Shown here piece after piece: positions 1-12,183 of a DNA stretch of 64,000 bases (within the stretch, counting starts at the first letter, position 1; each line of letters starts with the position of its first letter). Both the position numbers and the translations under genes were made by a program. The stretch is taken from positions 188,001 to 252,000 of the forward strand of contig JAQFVV010000556.1 of the NCBI GenBank assembly GCA_028023455.1, read 5' to 3'. The DNA comes from Epiperipatus broadwayi. Taxonomy: Eukaryota; Onychophora; Udeonychophora; Euonychophora; Peripatidae. Under the pieces are notes generated by a model. The model was not told the origin of the DNA, ran no database searches, and was given only the letters and a program-made list of their open reading frames with translations.

Positions 1-787
1 TAAACCAGCCTTCGGCATTTAAATGTAAAAACACCGGTCAGATAAGAAAACAATAAAAACTGTTAGCAAATAAGAAGAAATCCCTATGGAATCGGACCGC
101 AGCGAAAGGACCATCGCATCGGTGACGTAATGTAAATTCAATCCTTCACATTAATATAAAAGGAAAATTTGGAAATTATTAATCAGTGACTGGAAATTGA
201 TTATTACGATGTGACTATATGTAGTAGTCCGGAGTTGGAGGAATTGACAGACGCACGGTCAATTCTTTCAGCTGTTAAAGAAGGGAGAAATGAACTATCG
301 TTTCCTACATTGAGGACCAACTAAATTAAAAAACCTCCGAATGAATAAATAAAACAACGGCTAAATGGATACCAATTTTAGGACGGCGTGGGAATTTACG
401 TTCATGGCAAGCAACGGATAAAGTTGGACGTTTTAAAAATCGTAAGAACTTATATATTCACTTGAAACAATAAGAACTCTAAATTTTAAAACTTTTTAGT
501 AAATAATGCAATAGAATCCTATCTGACCAAACTAAATTCTTCATTAATAATGTTATTTGATGTATTTTTTTTCTTATTTATTTTGTAAAATCATTTCCAT
601 TTATTTATTTTTTGTTCTTTAAGTTTTATTATGATTGTTGTTTTCCGTTAAATTAATTATATAAATGTTAAACTTAAGTCGGGCGTGAATGGCTGTATAG
701 ATTTGTAAAGTTATATTAGGGGAGGGTAATCTTGGGTTATTTGTTTCGTGGTTAAATTGGGTCAATGGATTGGATATATTGGTGTGA
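1..787. other. Unrecognised AT-rich sequence with one coding-like stretch
   Basis: No recognisable gene. The first 460 bases are less AT-rich than the rest. One stop-bounded frame at 190-324 (plus) has mixed codon use and a charged, helix-like composition (LEIDYYD near its start, then LEELTDARSIL), but no start codon and no family I recognise. It could be a decayed exon or a transposon scrap. The remainder is AT-rich with no visible signal. Confidence 0.35.
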
Positions 788-1096
788 TTAGTAGATGTAA
801 TATTGATTCGCTACGGGCAGAATCGCTTCATACGCCGCACACTTCCGTTTGCCTATGGAAGGAATTATAAGTCGGATACCGCAGTTCCTTTCTATGGAGT
901 TTTTTGTTTTATTGCTCTTCTTTGCAGATAGATGTAATATTCCTATCTCATGAGAAGCAATTTCTTCTCTTAACTTTTTGTGCTGCCGTATTTTATTACA
1001 TTGAATACATCGATATATCAGATGAATTGATGCCAGTTTGACTACGAATTTTAACCTAAGGTTAAATAGGGATAGAATGTTTATTTTCAAAAGCAA
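788..1096 (-). other. Unrecognised 102-codon open frame
   Basis: An ATG-initiated frame of 102 codons, rich in Lys, Ile and Leu, beginning with a hydrophobic stretch (ILSLFNLRL). I recognise no domain or motif. The 3' third of the frame is more GC-rich than the surroundings. In DNA this AT-rich a frame of this length can occur by chance, so I do not claim it is a gene. No intron signals or neighbouring exons were recognised. Confidence 0.15.
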
Positions 1097-1464
1097 ATTT
1101 ATGTGGTCTATTCATACTCGATTCTAAATAAAAATGCATTAAACTTAAGTTGTTTATAGACGCTTGCATGGATTGTTTATCGGTTAACTATGTTTTGCGT
1201 TTTCATATTTGATCAAAATATATAGACATCCGATAAATAATGATACCTTACGGTGAGTATCTAAAATGTATTTATTCGGATGTCTTTTAAGTTATTGGTG
1301 ACAATGCAAGTATCTTATGATGAATACTATTGGGTTACGTAGAAATTTCCCTCCGCAATTGTCAGTAATCAATAATTTTGTATTTTGATCGTTTATGTTT
1401 ACTTTGAAATGTTTTTGACCGTGAAATCTATGTAACCGATCTATATTCAACATTATAAACAAGC

Positions 1465-1921
1465 TTTCCTAAATTTATCTGTGCGAACTTAATTAAAATG
1501 TAAAATTAGAATATAATAGTAATTAAATGTAAATTAAAGTCAAAAATCTAAGGTAAAGTTAAAAATAATGTTAAATGTTAAAATGTAAAACTAATACTAA
1601 AATAATTTTAAATCTTATATATATGTGAAATAAATAAATGTTTGTGTGTTAATTACTGGCAGTGGCTTATTTTATTCTTTTTTTATATATATGCTCTTAG
1701 ATTATCTTATTAAATCTCTGCTATTCCACTGAGCTAGTGACATGGGCTAACGACCGGAACCAAAATATTTAAAAAAGGAAAAAAAAAATTTTTTTTTTTT
1801 TTGACTTACGTATCTGCCTACTTTATAAATTTTTCTAGGTTCAAATGCCTAGATGGCGCCCTGTAGTGCAGTTTACGTTAAGTCACATTCTCCGGATCGT
1901 TACAATATATATATATATATA
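1465..1921 (+). repeat. SINE-like dispersed repeat with (AT)n tail
   Basis: This stretch is similar to 53385-53770 in the opposite orientation. Both share the block containing GGCAGTGGCTTATTTTATT, a block resembling a reversed tRNA A box (CCACTGAGCTAGT), a block with GTAGGCAGATA on the reverse strand, and a B-box-like GGTTCAAATG. The plus-strand end here is CGTTACAATATAT followed by (AT)n to 1920. A shorter relic with the same CGTTACAATATAT end lies near 34000-34100. Dispersed copies with an A/T tail suggest a SINE, but its polymerase III boxes are not in a standard arrangement, so the class is inferred. Confidence 0.5.
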
Positions 1922-1975
1922 AGGCATTTAACAAGCTGGTGCCATATGTGAGATTCAAGCAAATTATATTCTTAT

Positions 1976-2262
1976 CTAGATAGGTAATTTTAAATTTGTG
2001 GGGGGGGGATTATTATTAATTATGACCCCAACCCCTTCAGATGCATTATAGTTGGCTGTGAGTTGTGTGTAGCCTAGTGTATTGAGTTCTGGAAGAATTT
2101 GATGATTGGATTTTTTATGAAATTTAGTTTCTCCCATGAACATAATGTGGGGGGATACAGAGGTAAACCAATGCTTAATGGCATTAATACACATCAGAGA
2201 ATTTATACCTCTAATGTTGATGGTTGTTATTTGTAGTGTTTGTGGGTACCAGCTTGATGATA
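1976..2262 (-). pseudogene. L1-like LINE endonuclease, N-terminal scrap
   Basis: On the minus strand the frame reads TTINIRGINSL, then IKHWFTSVSPHIMFMGETKF, then GVGVIINN. This is the start of an apurinic endonuclease domain of a non-LTR retrotransposon: the Asn of the INIRG strand and the Glu of GETKF match the first catalytic positions of the family. Only the first 90 or so residues survive. It differs from the CR1-type LINE elsewhere in the window (whose domain starts LNMQGG), so it is a different LINE family. It abuts the 3' end of the decayed gypsy element. Confidence 0.6.
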
Positions 2263-2284
2263 GTCTTTATCCCTGATCAACACA

Positions 2285-2956
2285 ATGTTTGTTAATTTAG
2301 TGCACAATTTCCTATTGAGATACAATTCCACCGGTGATTTTCCAGATTTGGTGGCAGGGTCACATGGTGATGAGGAGTGCAGTCAAAACTGTTTCATGAA
2401 TTTTCATTTTTCCCAGTTTGTTGATGGCAGATTTAAGGGTTTGTACCACTTTTTCAGCTAACCTGTTTGATTGAGGATGGTAGGTGGTGAGAATGTGTTT
2501 TATTCCTTCTTCAAATTTCTATGCTGTAAAACCAGTTCCATTGTCAGATATGAGCATTTCTGGACAACCGTGATGTGCAAAAATTTCATAAATTTTTCTC
2601 AGTGTCATATCTGTACCAATGCTATTTACAATTTTGTATTCAGTCCAACCTGAAAATGTGTTGACCACTATTAACAACAATTGATGTTCAAACGGCCCAC
2701 AGTGGTCGATGTGTGAACATTGCCATGGCTTTTCCAATTTAGGCCATGGTTCAAACTTTGCTAGAGGTGCTTTAGCACATGTTTGACAATTTTTGCACTT
2801 CTTAATATTTTTCTCAATATCAGTATTAATGCCAGGCCACCAGACATAATTACAAGCTAATGCCTTTGCTCTCAAAATGCTTGGATGGCCCCCATGCAAC
2901 AGCTTCATGATGTGATTTTTTCCTTTCAGTGGGATAAGAACTTGATTGACCCTCAA
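2285..2956 (-). pseudogene. Gypsy integrase (zinc-binding and catalytic core)
   Basis: The open stretch 2519-2956 holds the HHCC zinc-binding region (HGGHPS, then C-x2-C in KKCKNCQTC) and the core start (SHIDHCGPF for the first catalytic Asp, LISDNGTGF for the second). After a frame break the sequence continues with TYHPQSNRLAEKVVQTLK to about 2410, which carries the Pro-Gln-Ser and Glu region of the core. Downstream pieces to about 2285 resemble the start of the C-terminal region. The core motifs are present but the reading frame is not continuous. Confidence 0.8.
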
Positions 2957-3292
2957 AATGCATTCTATGCAGAATGTTAACTCTTCACAGGCATTGCATA
3001 ATCATCCCTCATTAAGAAAAGTAGGTCATTTTCCTGGCCATCCTTCACTAATCTGTTTTACCATCCAGTGATAACCATTGTCTTCAGATGTCCATACAGC
3101 CATTGTTTTACTGTTGAGGGTATGATTTATCTAGTTGTCAATATAGTTAACCTGAATTTCTTTTTTACATTGTTCAGATTAGTCCAGCATGCATGACAAG
3201 GCATCAATGTGGCCTATTTGTTTCCTCTTTTTATATATCAGCATATAATCATACTCTGCCAATATGTTTAGCCAATGCAACATGTAAGGGCT

Positions 3293-4512
3293 CTAATGAC
3301 CAGGAATTTGTTTAGTTCCTAATATTCCCAATAGGGGTCTGTGATTCATTACTATTGTAAATCTGTGGCCATATAGAAATTGATGGAATTTTTTGACGCC
3401 AAACAAAATCACAAGGGCCTCCTTGTCTAACTGTCTATAATTTCTCTCTGCCTTGGACAAAGTGCAGGATGCATAAGCAATAGGTTTGTTCAATCTCTTG
3501 ATTCGGGTGACATAGTACAGCTCCGATTCCAAATTCTAATGCATCTGTTGTAAGCATAATTTCTAAATTCTGTTATAGTGTATGAGTAATTTATTTGAAG
3601 TAAACAGTGATTTAGTGTGTAGAAAAGTTTTTTCCTGTTCATCTTCCCACTCCCTTTCTAATTCTTTTTAAGAAAATCATACAATGGTCTTAGCAATGTG
3701 GGTCTTTCTGTCTAGGAAATTTTTGAAATAGTTCACTAGGCTGAGAAAAGCTTGGAGTTTTTTCACATTGTTAAGTTGCTGTGTCTCTACAACAGCTTTG
3801 ACTTTCTCAAAGGCAGGAGATGAGCCATTTTTGGAGAACATATGGCCTAAAAACTTAATTTCCTTAGCTTCCCATATATGGTTTTAGGTGTTGAGTTTAG
3901 CACCAAATTCATCCAGTTTTTTCATTTTGTGTTATAGATGTGATAAGAATATTGTTGAAATATGGAATCACACCTTCTAGTCCATAAAGAGGGTTTCAAT
4001 TTTTGATTGAAAAAAGCTATGTGCTGACATTATTCCAAATGGAAGCCTCATACACTTAAGTAAACTTACATGAGTGGTAAGAGTCAATATTGCAGCTGTC
4101 TTCTCATTCACTGGTATTTAGTGAAAAGCAGAATTGAGGTTCAGTTCAGCAAAGCAATTTGATTTCTGCAGAGATGATAATCCCTTCCTGGCAGTAGGGA
4201 CTGGGTACACACTTTTGCTGATTGCCTTGTTTACCAAAACTCTATAGTACCACACAAACTAAACTGACCATTGGGTTTGGTAATAATAACCAATGGTATA
4301 GCCCAACTAGAATTCTCAGTGGGTTGTAATACTCCTTTTATAACTAAGTCAGTGATCACTTTTTCAACTTTTTCTTTTTGTGTGAATGGAACTTTCCATG
4401 GTCTACATATTATAGGAAGAACATCAGTACTTAACTCTATTGATATAGGGGTAGTTTTTATAATACCAGGTCCTCCATTAAATAAGTTGGGAAAATTTGA
4501 TCTGCATTTCAT
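3293..4512 (-). pseudogene. Gypsy reverse transcriptase and RNase H
   Basis: RT begins at 4512 with a proline-rich lead (PGIIKTTPISIEL) and the finger region (VLQPTENSSWAIPLVIITKPNG). The middle, 4230-3540, is interrupted by several stops. The catalytic tetrad at 3951-3962 reads YFNN, with both metal-binding Asp codons changed to Asn. RNase H occupies 3545-3293, with IAYASCTLSKAERNY and the LDKEAL segment typical of the gypsy family, followed by FLYGHRFTI and RPLLGIL. It cannot be functional as it stands. Confidence 0.8.
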
Positions 4513-4640
4513 TTTCTAGTTTGACTTTTTTCACTATTGTGAGTTTGATTCCCAATCTTTTAAACCATTGGCAACCAATTTGGGAGTTTATCGAGGGCAT
4601 AAACAATGTATAAAGATAAGTCTATTAATTTTTTATTCAT

Positions 4641-4832
4641 TTAACTTACAGGGGCTTGTACTACACCTTTAATTTTGACTGCATTGCCATGTACATCAAG
4701 AGCCCTAAGGTCAGTCTTTTTCAATTTTGGGATTTTGTTACAATTGGACATGATAGTATGCCAATCATGGACTGATGTGAGAGATACTGTGCTGCCACTA
4801 TCCACTTCCATTTCTATGGCCTGGTCATACAC
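4641..4832 (-). pseudogene. Gypsy aspartic protease
   Basis: A 63-residue open stretch with EMEVDSGSTVSL, the D-S/T-G active-site loop of retroelement aspartic proteases. It lies between the zinc knuckles and RT as expected. The domain is shorter than the usual 100 or so residues and its C-terminal part is not recognisable, so it is a remnant. Confidence 0.7.
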
Positions 4833-4872
4833 CTTTTTCTACAGTATAATTTTTGTCATTAGTAGTAGATGT

Positions 4873-5640
4873 TTATTTCACCTTGATATAATGAGATCTC
4901 TGGTAGTTATAACTATTCTTTTTCTGCTTACACATTTTTTTTAAATGTCCTTTTTTCTTACAGTTTTGGCAGTGTTGACCTGTGTAATAGCAATTGTTGG
5001 CTTTGTGACTCTTTTTACCAGAGCAGTAATGTGTAAACTCAGTATCACCCCCGAATGTATTTTCTTTTTTCATAGACCACTGTTCACTTTCTGTTTTGCA
5101 AATATTAGTTTGATTTTTGCTATTATTTTAGATTCTACAAATTTATGAGATTGATCTATCATTACCTTGTAAGCTATGCCCCATTTTGTAGCCTCAATGT
5201 AGTCTAAATCAGTAATGGCCAACAGTTATTGCCTTAAACTATCATTGCACATACCAATAAACAGCTGTTAAAGGAGGGCTTCATCCAAAAATTATCTGTA
5301 CACACAGTTCTTTGGTAGATCATGCAAAGCAAGGTCATAGTATTTGATGGTTTCATCCCAATGTTGGTTTCTAGTATGAAATTTTAGTCTCACAATCTAC
5401 CTCGAGGATTGGAGGTTGAAATAACTAACTAAATGCTCTTTAATATGATCGTACGTGCATTCTTCCAGAATTAGAGGTTCTGTAAGCCAGTTTGCAATCT
5501 CAATGACTCCTTTGCTCACAAAGCATAATAATGAAGCAATCTTGTATTTATCATTTTTGACCTTGTTGATGAATAAATATTTTTGTACATGCTGTATATA
5601 CAGGGGCCAAGTGCTGCCCCTCTGATGTTGAATTCTTCAC
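4873..5640 (-). pseudogene. Gypsy Gag: capsid remnant and two zinc knuckles
   Basis: The stretch 5640-5100 reads as a capsid-like helical domain (ASLLCFVSKGVIEIANWL, then WDETIKYYDLALHDLP) with several stops. It is followed at 5073-4873 by two CCHC-type knuckles, the first YCSGKKSHKANNC (C-x2-G-x4-H-x4-C in a diverged form) and the second CQNCKKKGHLKKMC, the canonical C-x2-C-x4-H-x4-C spacing. Gag-type RNA-binding knuckles directly upstream of the protease fit the gypsy order. Confidence 0.7.
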
Positions 5641-6389
5641 TTGCTACTTGCATGCTTAGACTTTAACCCAATTAAAACTGTTATTTAAGTTGATGATTCG
5701 ATTTCAGACTGACTCCACCAATTTCTATGTCTACCTATTTTAAGATGCACTTTCACAAGGGAAATAATATCTAAATCAAGCACTACCATGAGTGAGATTG
5801 ATTTCCATGCACTACCATGAGTGACTATAATGAAATACAGTTTACTTTAAATAAATGCTTAATATACAATCAACTAAAGAGAGAGTTAATAATTATACAA
5901 AATTATTATATCATTGGGCCCAAAGGCTAAAGACAAATGATAATATACATCAGGATGACCTGTTTAAAATCCTGGCTGACTCTTGAGTTGTTTGGATGCT
6001 AGCTGTCCACACTTGGATGCTAGCTGTCCACACTTGAAGTTACACTGAAAATGGAAACACTTGCTTAACTGCAATTCATCCAATTAGGTAGAACTCAAAG
6101 AATCCAGTGCCTGATTGCTAAGGAATGAGCACTGTCATTGTTCTTTAATTTCTGGAGATGATTGGCTGGTTACTGTACATACAATCAGGTGATTCTTTTC
6201 CTTGTTGTTATTGAAGAGAATTTACTTAGCATTCCTTTATTCTTTCATTTTGATTTTTAATCTTTTTAATTAATTACTATAGCTTTTAATTTCAATTTAC
6301 ATGAATGTATGTTTAATATTTTTGTTTGTAACTTTTTCTCTCTCTCAAAGTTTCTACATTTGTGTATATATATGTGTGTAAAAATATCA
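5640..6389. other. Possible gypsy leader or LTR, no gene
   Basis: This stretch lies upstream of the gypsy Gag and may hold its 5' LTR or leader, but no matching 3' LTR is present, so the limits cannot be set. It contains a perfect direct duplication of about 20 bases at 5992-6035 (TTGGATGCTAGCTGTCCACA twice) and a second short duplication around 5785-5830 (CACTACCATGAGTGA). No coding signal was recognised. Confidence 0.35.
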
Positions 6390-8350
6390 ACATACACATA
6401 CATAGCAACTTTCATGACGGAACCTCTTCTTTGCATTTTCCTTCACCCTGAGTTTCAGAGAGTTCTCTTCTAGGCACAAATTAGAAGCAACATGCTTAGA
6501 TTTGCTCCACATATTTTTTCAACTATTCTGAAGATTTGTTCATTCTGAAATTAAGCTTTTTAAGTTGGACACTTTGAGATCCAGTGTTGCATTTCTGGAC
6601 TGAATAATCTTGTTATAGATATCAACTGCAAATAATACTCTGCACTATCCACCCTACTTTATCACAGAAATGAAGGATGTGACATAAGACAAAGCCCCAT
6701 TAATCTGTTCTTGTTTTGGAAGTTAGGTTCAACTCAAAGAGGTTTTTTATGCTAATTTGATAACTGGTAGGTGGGCTACAAAGGCCTGTATGCTTTCAAT
6801 ACAGCCTGTCCATCATGGCAACCAATACACTTCTGCAAAATTTCCCATCACAGTGGACTAGAACTAAAGTTGTAAACAGTTTGTACAGATTCAAAGTATA
6901 TTATGGCTTCAGCAATGCATTCTGTCTCATCATTTTTACACAAATTATGGTGAAAATAAAGCTATTTCACATTGTGCAAGCACTTCCTTGTGCACTTTCA
7001 TATTTTCCTGCAATGTCACCTGCATTGGCATAGTCCTGTACATGACAATCTGACAGTAGTATATCATATTCTTTCATTTTTTCTGCTATCACCTGTGCTA
7101 TTTCATATCCTTTTATGGTTTGTGTCAATAATTTGCAAAAATCTTTCTACAATTTCATACTGCTTTTCATATGGAAATATGTAACAAAAAAGAAATGTTG
7201 TTTGTTCAATATGGGATGAATCCAGCATGGAATCAACAATAACAGCAATGTAGTTTGCAATTTTCCTGTCCTCCAACATGTGTTGATTTACAAATGAAGA
7301 ATGTTCAGCAATTAACTCATTTTGGAAATTGACACTGAGATAATGAAGTTATTTTCCTTTTCCTTGTGACTCTTTAACTTGCATCACATGTTCTTTTAGA
7401 ATTGAATCCCAGTATGACAACAACTCTAAATTTTTCACCAATGTGCTAGGAACTGCCACACAAAGCAAAGTTCTCCAAGGAATAGTACAATATCAGTGAT
7501 TTTTTTCATAATGTTGTACCATTTGACAGATTCTGTTTTAATTGATGCCTTCAATAGACTGTCAATGCCTTTTCTAGATAACAGGCATCTTTATAGTTCT
7601 CACCAAGCCAGATAGCACTGCCTATGACTATTGCTTCACTTATATTCTGGGATGCAAATTCATAATTTTCACTTTTTAGCTGATGACCATCCTTTTGTTA
7701 ATGCAAGCATTAATTTTCACCACTTTTTAACTGATGACCATCCTTTTGTTAATGCAAGCATTAATTTTCACCATTTTTTAGCTGATGACCATCCTTTTGT
7801 TGATGCAAGCATAGACTTAGGTGCTAAGCACCTGACTAATGATGCAATAAATGTTGTTCCAAAATAATTGACAAGGGAAGCAAAATAATTCTTGCTTAGC
7901 TTCACTCCAGACAAGTTAATCTCGATCATGATTTTTTACAATTTAAACTTCAAAATGTTAGAATACTTTCAAGAAAAACCTGGTTATATATATCTTTGGG
8001 AAATGTTTAGGAAAGCCAGTATGACCATTATTAACATAGGTTTCTATATCCAATTGAGAAGGTGTCTGTATTATAAGAAGTTCAATATCAATTCCAGTAT
8101 TTGACCTACTGTCTCTTCACTATATATGCCATGCACAGATTCTGTAGGCAATGAATTACTTTTATCACTAACATTCAATTGTTTCCCTAAATTTTTAAAT
8201 TAAGCATTTACTTGATCAGATGTTTCTTGAAAAACCAAACTAGGCTCATGGGATTTTGACCTTTGTTTCAGTTCTGCACTTGTCTCATATTGCTCTGAAT
8301 TTAAAGTTTTATTTTGGTTAATTTCACTTGTTTTTTTCATTTAACACCAA
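6390..8350 (-). pseudogene. hAT-type transposase, decayed
   Basis: The minus strand, read through stops, gives an ordered set of hAT (TTF-zinc-finger/DUF4371 type) transposase segments: FPKIYITRFFLE, LFCFPCQLF (the zinc-finger-like Cys pair), STKGWSSAKKW, then IAVIVDSMLD, KQYEIVERFLQIIDT and GYEIAQVIAEKMKEYDILLSD in the catalytic core, and WEILQKC and KENAKKRFRHE near the C-terminus. No continuous frame exists. A 51 bp unit covering the STKGWSSAKKW segment is triplicated. The element's inverted ends were not found. Identity rests on motif order, with no alignment run. Confidence 0.6.
7668..7815. repeat. 51 bp tandem repeat, about 2.8 copies
   Basis: TGATGACCATCCTTTTGTTA recurs at 7681, 7732 and 7783 (the last with one change), a 51 bp period. 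Because 51 is a multiple of three, the plus strand reads as a 17-residue repeat (ADDHPFVNASINF), but the biological sense is the minus strand, where the unit is the STKGWSSAKKW part of the hAT transposase. Confidence 0.85.
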
Positions 8351-9499
8351 ACTGAAAAAGTGTTTGTTGCCCCTTTTTATTAATCTCATTACATTTCTAT
8401 TCTTCCTTGTGTTTTTTGAGCTCCAGATTTTTGAGATGACATTTCACAACCATTCATAAACTGAAATGAAATATAAAACATATTCATAAATGAAATTAAT
8501 CTAAACTTGAAAAATTACATAAATAACTGTTAACTGACTGTTCACATTAATAAAAGTTATGTCAAACAAGGCTGCAAGTCATTTTTGCTATACATACAAC
8601 ATAATCTTTGTCAACTCCATGGCCTTTATATCTAAATCTCTATTATCTTTTCGCAGACCCAGCATAAAAATCAAGAACCCACTTTTTTTATAATCACTTA
8701 GTTTATATTTATTCTTCCACAATTTCATTATTTGTACCCTTTCTGCTTGCAGGCATTTATTTCAATTAACAGATGACCATATTTTCTATGTCTTCCTTAC
8801 ACAACTTTCAGACTAAGTCACCCATATTTTTTCATTTATGTTATATTCTCTTGTTGCTAAAAATACTGTTTGAACCTTAAACAATAAACAATTTTCCTTG
8901 CTATTATCATAAATTAACTCACACATAATATTCCATTTACTTCTGTATATATTTAAACTCTTTTTACTCTCTGTACTAGTTCTCCATCTCTCCAACTCCC
9001 TATTTTTTATTAATGCATCTATTCTTTAATTCCATTCCTTACTCCTATAACACTCAACAATTCTCCTAACACATGCTTCCTATTTTTGTATAGATATACT
9101 GACATAAATTCTTTATTCAAATCTTCCTGCATACTGAACTACCTTTCTCACCCATCTTGTTACCTGCCCTTTTCTTATAATCCAATTAAATACTATTTTG
9201 GCTGTTCTCTTATCATTCATAAATTGTATTCTAGTGAAGATTTTCATGTTGTATCTCTCATATAAAACTTGACCACCCTATTTCTCCTTGAATTGCCTCC
9301 TTTGCCATATACACATTTAATGCATGCCTTTTTACTCTCTTTGCACTTTTTCTAAGTAATCTAATATCTCTTTACTAACACAATGTATCATTACCATATG
9401 TTAACCCTACTACTGCCACTCCCTTCCATACAATTCTAGCTGCATCATATTTATTATATGAAAACATTGTTCATTTCTTTATCAGTCCCATTCTTTTCT

Positions 9500-10260
9500 T
9501 TGCTTCATTTGTCAATTTATTCTCCAATCATTCAAGCAATTTCCGATTCCTTAAAATCATTCCCAAATAGTTATACCAATTCACCACACTTAACTTTATA
9601 TCCCCCAATAAAAATTCTTTGTCTTCTCTTTCCCCAGTATTAATCAACATTACTTTTGATTTTTCTTTATTAAATTTAATCCCCATTTCTTCACTCTTAC
9701 TTGTGCATATCCTCAGCATAACTTCCATATCTTTCATTCTTTCTGTGCACAAGAAATCATTATCTGCAAATAAAAGACCTGATAATGTATATATTTCCTG
9801 GCCACCTATTAATGGTATCTCTACTTTTCTTCCTAGTCTTTCTATTGTTCTCTCCATTCCTCTCAAATACAACAAAAATAAAATAGGTGACATAGAGCAT
9901 CCTTATTTTAATCCCACCCCATTCTTAACTTTAACTGATTCTATATTTCCCAATAGATATGTATAGTAATTATTTTCATGTAATCTCTTTATAATATCCA
10001 CTAAACCTCCATCCATTCCCAAATTTACCCATAATCTATTTCTATTTACTCTATCATATACCTTCTCTGTATCTATAAAAACTATATATAACTGTCTACC
10101 TGTATTTCTACTCATATCTATGAGTTATATAACTACAAATAAACTATCTCCTATACACTTATCTGATTGAAAACCTCTTTGCATTTCTCCTGTTATATTA
10201 TTTTCTTCCATCCATTTTGTGACTCTTCCAGCCACTACATACAAAAACTTTATATAACAT
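9500..10260 (-). pseudogene. LINE ORF2 reverse transcriptase, copy A
   Basis: Two open stretches carry the palm: 9903-10115 with YIVFIDTEKVYDRVNRNRL (motif A Asp) and 9528-9893 with the region after QGC, MSPILFLLYLRGMERTIE (motif B side), LSGLLFADNDFL (catalytic box, second Asp changed to Asn) and GIKFNKEKSKVM (following strand). The Asp-to-Asn change and frame breaks make it inactive. C-terminal pieces continue to about 8600, including MERWRTSTESKKSLNIYRSK, which is shared with copies B and C. Confidence 0.8.
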
Positions 10261-10899
10261 TAATCTTACTGTTATTAGTTTATAATTGCTTAACTTTCTA
10301 TGATCCTTACACTTTCCTTTAAATAGTAGCCTTGTATTACTTTAACTATTCGGAAAATCTCTCTTCTGTGCCATCTTATTAAAACATGATAATAGGTTTA
10401 ACTTTACCCTATTTTCTAAATTCATCACCATCTGTGCTGCTCATCCATTGAAACCTCTTGCATTTCCAATTTCCTCCTTCTTTCCTGCTGCATTCAGCTC
10501 GTTTTCTTTAAACCTAATATTCCATGTCCTTCACATCCAGCATCTTTGCTATACCCATTACATACTTATTTAAGATTATCTCTAATTTCTTTGTAGATCT
10601 ACTCTCTATTCCCTCATTATCCAGTAATACTCTTTCTCTCTTTCCTACATTCCTTTTTTTAATGTCCTCCAACAAATCACTATTTAATTTCATTCTCTCT
10701 CTTAGCCAACTTCTTTTTAAAAATAATATTTTTCTCATTTAACATTAACATCTTTTTTATTTTCTTTGTTGTTAAGAGCGCACTTATATTTTCTGCTGCT
10801 TTTCCCCTCTCTTTTACACTTTTACTAACTCTCACTTTTATATTAAGTTTATTCTTCTGGATATTCTCACTTAAAACTCTATTAGCCACTCTTTCTGCT

Positions 10900-11740
10900 T
10901 CATCACACTAGTCCTTATATTCATTCCCAACCAAAACTTTAATGATATTCTTCTTATTTTTATCATTCATTCTCCATCCACATCTTTCACTATCCTTTCT
11001 ACTTTTATTACTATTTTCCATCGCATTACTAACTATTTCTATTACAATGAAATTATGATCACTATTACATAGTCTCTTCATTATCAAACACTTTAATTTT
11101 TCATACTTTATTCATTACCTCTTTCTCTACTAATACATCATCTATTGTGTGAAATATATTATTCTTAGACCATGGGTACTGGCCTTCATAAATATTTGAC
11201 AAATTTCTAATGCTCAAATTCACTTTCTGACAAAAATTATTCAAAAGCTATCCATTCTTGTTATCTAGATCATCAATTTCTTTAAATATGCCATTCATAT
11301 CCCCTATAACCATTATTCACACCCTCTTTTTTGAAACTCTGTATATCCTTAACTAGGCACTCATATATGCTACTGTTCCACTCCATTATAGTTTGACTAT
11401 CTCCAGTATCTATGTACATTATAGCCACCATCCATTTTTGTCTTCCTAATCTTATCTCAAACCACAAATGTTGTTGACATTTAACAGTATTTAAATATTT
11501 TTTTTGACGTAATTCCTATACCATCTCCCCTTTTCTCTTTTTCTTTTTTATTTATACCCTGCTGTGCCAAGTCTTCCATTATAGGTTTTTTTTCTTTTCT
11601 TAGATCTATTTCCACTACTGCTAGTACCTCAAACTCCTCATCTTTAACTGCTTTGTTTAATTTCAGTCATTTCTTTGGTCTTCTACCACCTTGCATATTC
11701 AATTATCCAATTTTAATGATATCTTTTTTTCTAACTACTC
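10900..11740 (-). pseudogene. LINE ORF2 APE endonuclease, copy A
   Basis: Minus-strand segments match the apurinic-endonuclease fold that nicks target DNA for LINE insertion: LNMQGG near 11700, LAVVEIDLR near 11625 (catalytic Glu), GDGIGI near 11520, VIGDMNG at 11290-11305 (catalytic Asp and Asn) and SDHNFIVIEIV at 11031-11063 (terminal Asp-His). The order is right but the frame shifts several times. Confidence 0.75.
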
Positions 11741-11959
11741 TTTTATAAATTGTTTCGACTCTTCTTCATTATACTTATAAATGACTTGCTTACCCTTAAT
11801 TCTACAAACCCATTCTCTTTCTACATCTATAATTATATCTAAATCAGCTACTCTGTTTATTTTTTTACATCCTACCCATTCTTCTTCTTTATGATATCAC
11901 TACAATTTAAAACCCCATCTCCCTTTATAAGTTTCCCTAATTATATTCTTTATAAATCA

Positions 11960-12146
11960 AACTCCCTAATACTTCTTTTTTTCTAAATGTAATACATCTT
12001 TACTATATAACTCTCTTTTACTAATAAAAATATCCCACACATCCACAAACATAACATCATTTCTCTCACACAATTTTTTTAAACTCTCATTTATAGAACA
12101 TGCCCTATCTAATATATATATATATATATATATATCTACCAAGATT

Positions 12147-12183
<37 letters not shown>

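Larger units (their letters stand above)
2262..5700 (-). mobile_element. Decayed Ty3/gypsy LTR retrotransposon
   Basis: Reading the minus strand from 5700 to 2262 gives the normal gypsy order: Gag capsid, two zinc knuckles, protease, reverse transcriptase, RNase H, integrase. Every domain is broken by stops or frameshifts. The polymerase catalytic box near 3951-3962 reads YFNN where an active element has Y-x-D-D, so RT is dead. The integrase ends near 2280 against a LINE fragment, and no 3' LTR is visible. A possible 5' LTR or leader lies at 5640-6240. A second gypsy at the far end of the window (62540-64000) is related in organisation but not the same copy. Confidence 0.85.

Noticed and set aside
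7631-7867. 78-codon plus frame with 17-residue tandem repeat as a protein gene
   Set aside because: The opposite strand matches hAT transposase segments; the repeat is a 51 bp slippage product that keeps frame on both strands.
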